Source of the DNA: Streptomyces sp. D2-8
GTDB taxonomy: Bacteria > Actinomycetota > Actinomycetes > Streptomycetales > Streptomycetaceae
Direction: 5' to 3'
Assembly: GCF_023184515.1 (NCBI RefSeq)
Contig: NZ_JAAHBP010000001.1
Location: 372,001 to 436,000, forward strand
Length of the DNA stretch: 64,000 nucleotides
Positions 62,395 to 64,000 of the stretch are shown here, piece by piece. The position numbers were made by a program, and so were the translations under genes. Within the stretch, counting starts at the first letter, position 1. Each line of letters opens with the position of its first letter. The notes under the pieces were generated by a model that was not told where the DNA came from, made no database searches, and was given only the letters and a program-made list of their open reading frames with translations.

Positions 62395-62505
62395 GCTGCT
62401 TCTCTCGGAGTGGGCGACGGGGGCGAGTGGTTGCCCCTGGCCCCTATCGTCGAACACTCCACCGGCGTTACCTCAACCGAATTAACCCAACAAGCGGTCA
62501 AAAGG

Positions 62506-63954
62506 TCAGAGGGCGCCGGGATGCGTCTGCTCCCGCACCGCCACGAACTGCTGGCGCACCGCCTGCCCCACGGCCAACTCGTCCCCGGGCTCCAGCACCT
62601 GCGCCACCGCGCCCTGCCAGGTCGGCGGGGTCCGCACGTCGAGCGTGCCCTGCGACGCCCCGAGCGCCCAGGCCGCCTGGCGGGCGGCCCCGATCGCCGC
62701 GTAGTCCGCGGGCTGCGGCACCACGACCTGCGTCCCGAACAGCATGGGTGCCGCCGCCTGTACGGCGGGCAGTTCGGCGGCCGGCCCGAGCAGGAACACC
62801 CGGCGCACCTCCACACCCCGGCCGCGCAGCACGTCCAGCGCGTCCGCGAGCCCGCACAGCATCCCCTCGAACGCGGCCCGCGCCAGGTGCTCCGCCTTCA
62901 TCGACTCGCGCCGGAGCCCCGCCAGGGTCCCGGCGGTGTGCGGCAGATTCGGTGTCCGCTCACCCTCCAGATAGGGCAGCAGCACCAGCCCGTGCGACCC
63001 CGGCGTCGACTTCATCGCCAGGTCGGACAGGCTCTCCAGATCGGGCAGCCCCAGCAGCTCGGCGGCCCCGCGCAGCGTCCGGACGGCGTTCAGCGTGGTG
63101 ACGACGGGCAGGTGCATGCCGGTCGCGTCCGCGAGCGCGGTGATCATCCCGGACCCGTCGACCAGCGCCTCGGGGTGCACGGCCATCACGGACCCGGAAG
63201 CACCCAGGGACACCACCGCGTCGCCGAGGCCGATGCCCAGCCCGAACGCCGCCGCCATGGTCTCGCCGGTGCCCACGGAGATCAGCAGCCCCTCCGGCGT
63301 CGTCCCGGCCGCGTCCGCCGGGCCGATCACCTCCGGCAGCATCACCTGGTGCCCGAGCGCCAGCTCGACGAGGTCGGGCCGGTAGCCACCGGTCGCCGCC
63401 GACCAGTAGCCGGTGCCGGAGGCCCCGCCCCGGTCGGTGGTTCTGCGCACCGGCCGGCCCAGCAGCTGCCACACCAGCCAGTCGTGCGCCTGGAGGAGGA
63501 CCGCGGTGCGCTGCGCGTTCTCCGGCTCGGTCCGGGCCAGCCAGCGCAGCTTCGTGATCGGCTGCGCGGCCTGCGGCACACAGCCCACCGCCTGCGCCCA
63601 CGCCTCGCGCCCGCCGAGCGCGTCGACCAGATCGGCCGCGGCGACCTGCGTCCGCTTGTCGCCGCCGACCATCGCCGGCCGCACGGTGTTGCCCTGCGCG
63701 TCCAGCGGCACGACGGCGTTCTGCTGCGCCGAGACGCCGATCGCCTGCACGCCCTCCAGCAGCCCGCCGCCCGCGGCCTCTCCCAGGGAGAGCAGCCAGG
63801 CCTGCGGATCGACGTCCGACGGCCGGCCGCCGCCCTCGGGGCTCTCCACCGGATGCGGTGCATATCCCTGCCTGAGCACGGCTCCGGAGTCCGTGTCACA
63901 GACGACGATACGAGTGAAATCGGGTGAACTGTCCAACCCGGCGACTATCCCCAT
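62506..63954 (-). CDS. FGGY-family carbohydrate kinase (xylulokinase-like)
   Basis: 482-aa sugar kinase. ATP/sugar fold motifs: GIVAGLDSSPDFTRIVVCDT (phosphate-1 loop), AIGVSAQQNAVVPLD, GDKRTQVAAADLVD, and the C-terminal LGASGSVMAVHPEALVDG, with LVLLPYLEGERTPN and AAFEGMLCGLADAL typical of xylulokinases. The first loop reads LDSSPDF rather than the strict LDxGTxS, a divergence worth noting. ATG 63954 is chosen over TTG 63960 because CAGAAT (63967-63962 on the minus strand) sits seven bases before it, implying leaderless expression. Sugar substrate unproven. 112 bp upstream of the ABC exporter on the same strand. Confidence 0.88.
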   Translation of the reverse strand: MGIVAGLDSSPDFTRIVVCDTDSGAVLRQGYAPHPVESPEGGGRPSDVDPQAWLLSLGEAAGGGLLEGVQAIGVSAQQNAVVPLDAQGNTVRPAMVGGDKRTQVAAADLVDALGGREAWAQAVGCVPQAAQPITKLRWLARTEPENAQRTAVLLQAHDWLVWQLLGRPVRRTTDRGGASGTGYWSAATGGYRPDLVELALGHQVMLPEVIGPADAAGTTPEGLLISVGTGETMAAAFGLGIGLGDAVVSLGASGSVMAVHPEALVDGSGMITALADATGMHLPVVTTLNAVRTLRGAAELLGLPDLESLSDLAMKSTPGSHGLVLLPYLEGERTPNLPHTAGTLAGLRRESMKAEHLARAAFEGMLCGLADALDVLRGRGVEVRRVFLLGPAAELPAVQAAAPMLFGTQVVVPQPADYAAIGAARQAAWALGASQGTLDVRTPPTWQGAVAQVLEPGDELAVGQAVRQQFVAVREQTHPGAL

Positions 63955-64000
63955 GGCCAAAATTCTGCCGTACGCTCCGCTCGGGTCGGGCCGTGGGCGC

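Overview
The window is high-GC actinobacterial chromosome and almost certainly Streptomyces. Coding regions have very strong GC3 bias, GTG and TTG starts are common, and several genes look leaderless. The gene order (recO-uppS-zur-znuBCA-glyS, ppdK, nirBD, nasA, dgt-dnaG-hrdA-ABC pair) matches, from memory, the S. coelicolor SCO2510 to SCO2462 neighbourhood. No rRNA, tRNA, CRISPR array or intact IS element was seen.

Layout. 0-8.6 kb: a truncated secreted peptidase, two small ORFs, recO, uppS, an MFS remnant, then the zinc operon znuA-znuC-znuB-zur with a Zur box over the znuA start, and glyS. 8.6-17.4 kb: nuclease/phosphatase-fold protein, LysE exporter, aldo/keto reductase plus TetR with a perfect operator, MFS drug exporter, tRNA-dihydrouridine synthase, and an LtaS-like membrane sulfatase. 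17.4-22.5 kb: a fold-back MITE-like element, two overlapping glycosidase-fold genes and a divergent ROK regulator. 22.5-30 kb: ppdK behind a 400-bp region rich in palindromes, a NUDIX protein, a Tat-exported PhoX-like protein and a two-component pair.

30-42.4 kb: beta-carbonic anhydrase translationally coupled to a SulP transporter with a long Gly-rich N-terminal extension; an I36-type secreted protein; a membrane-anchored HTH/peptidoglycan-binding protein; the nitrite reductase operon; a TauE/SafE remnant in front of an HxlR gene; a class F sortase with a possible partner; and a SoxR-box FMN reductase followed by a minisatellite. 42.4-52.5 kb: gamma-glutamylcyclotransferase-like protein, thermolysin-family protease, nitrate reductase nasA, then the most unusual locus here: a coupled cassette of a free-standing adenylation domain, a membrane flavoprotein of ferric-reductase type and a crotonase. 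A DUF218 protein and a sirohydrochlorin chelatase-like gene follow. 52.5-64 kb: dgt, an FAD oxidoreductase, dnaG, the sigma factor hrdA, a heterodimeric ABC exporter and an FGGY sugar kinase.

How the genes work together. nasA, nirB, nirD, the 38-kb FAD protein and the siroheme chelatase form a scattered nitrate-assimilation set, and GlnR-like motifs precede three of these transcription units. Zinc uptake is a self-contained regulated operon. The carbonic anhydrase and SulP protein form a bicarbonate/anion module. dgt, dnaG and hrdA are core replication/transcription genes. All functions are inferred from sequence motifs and family knowledge; no database search was run.
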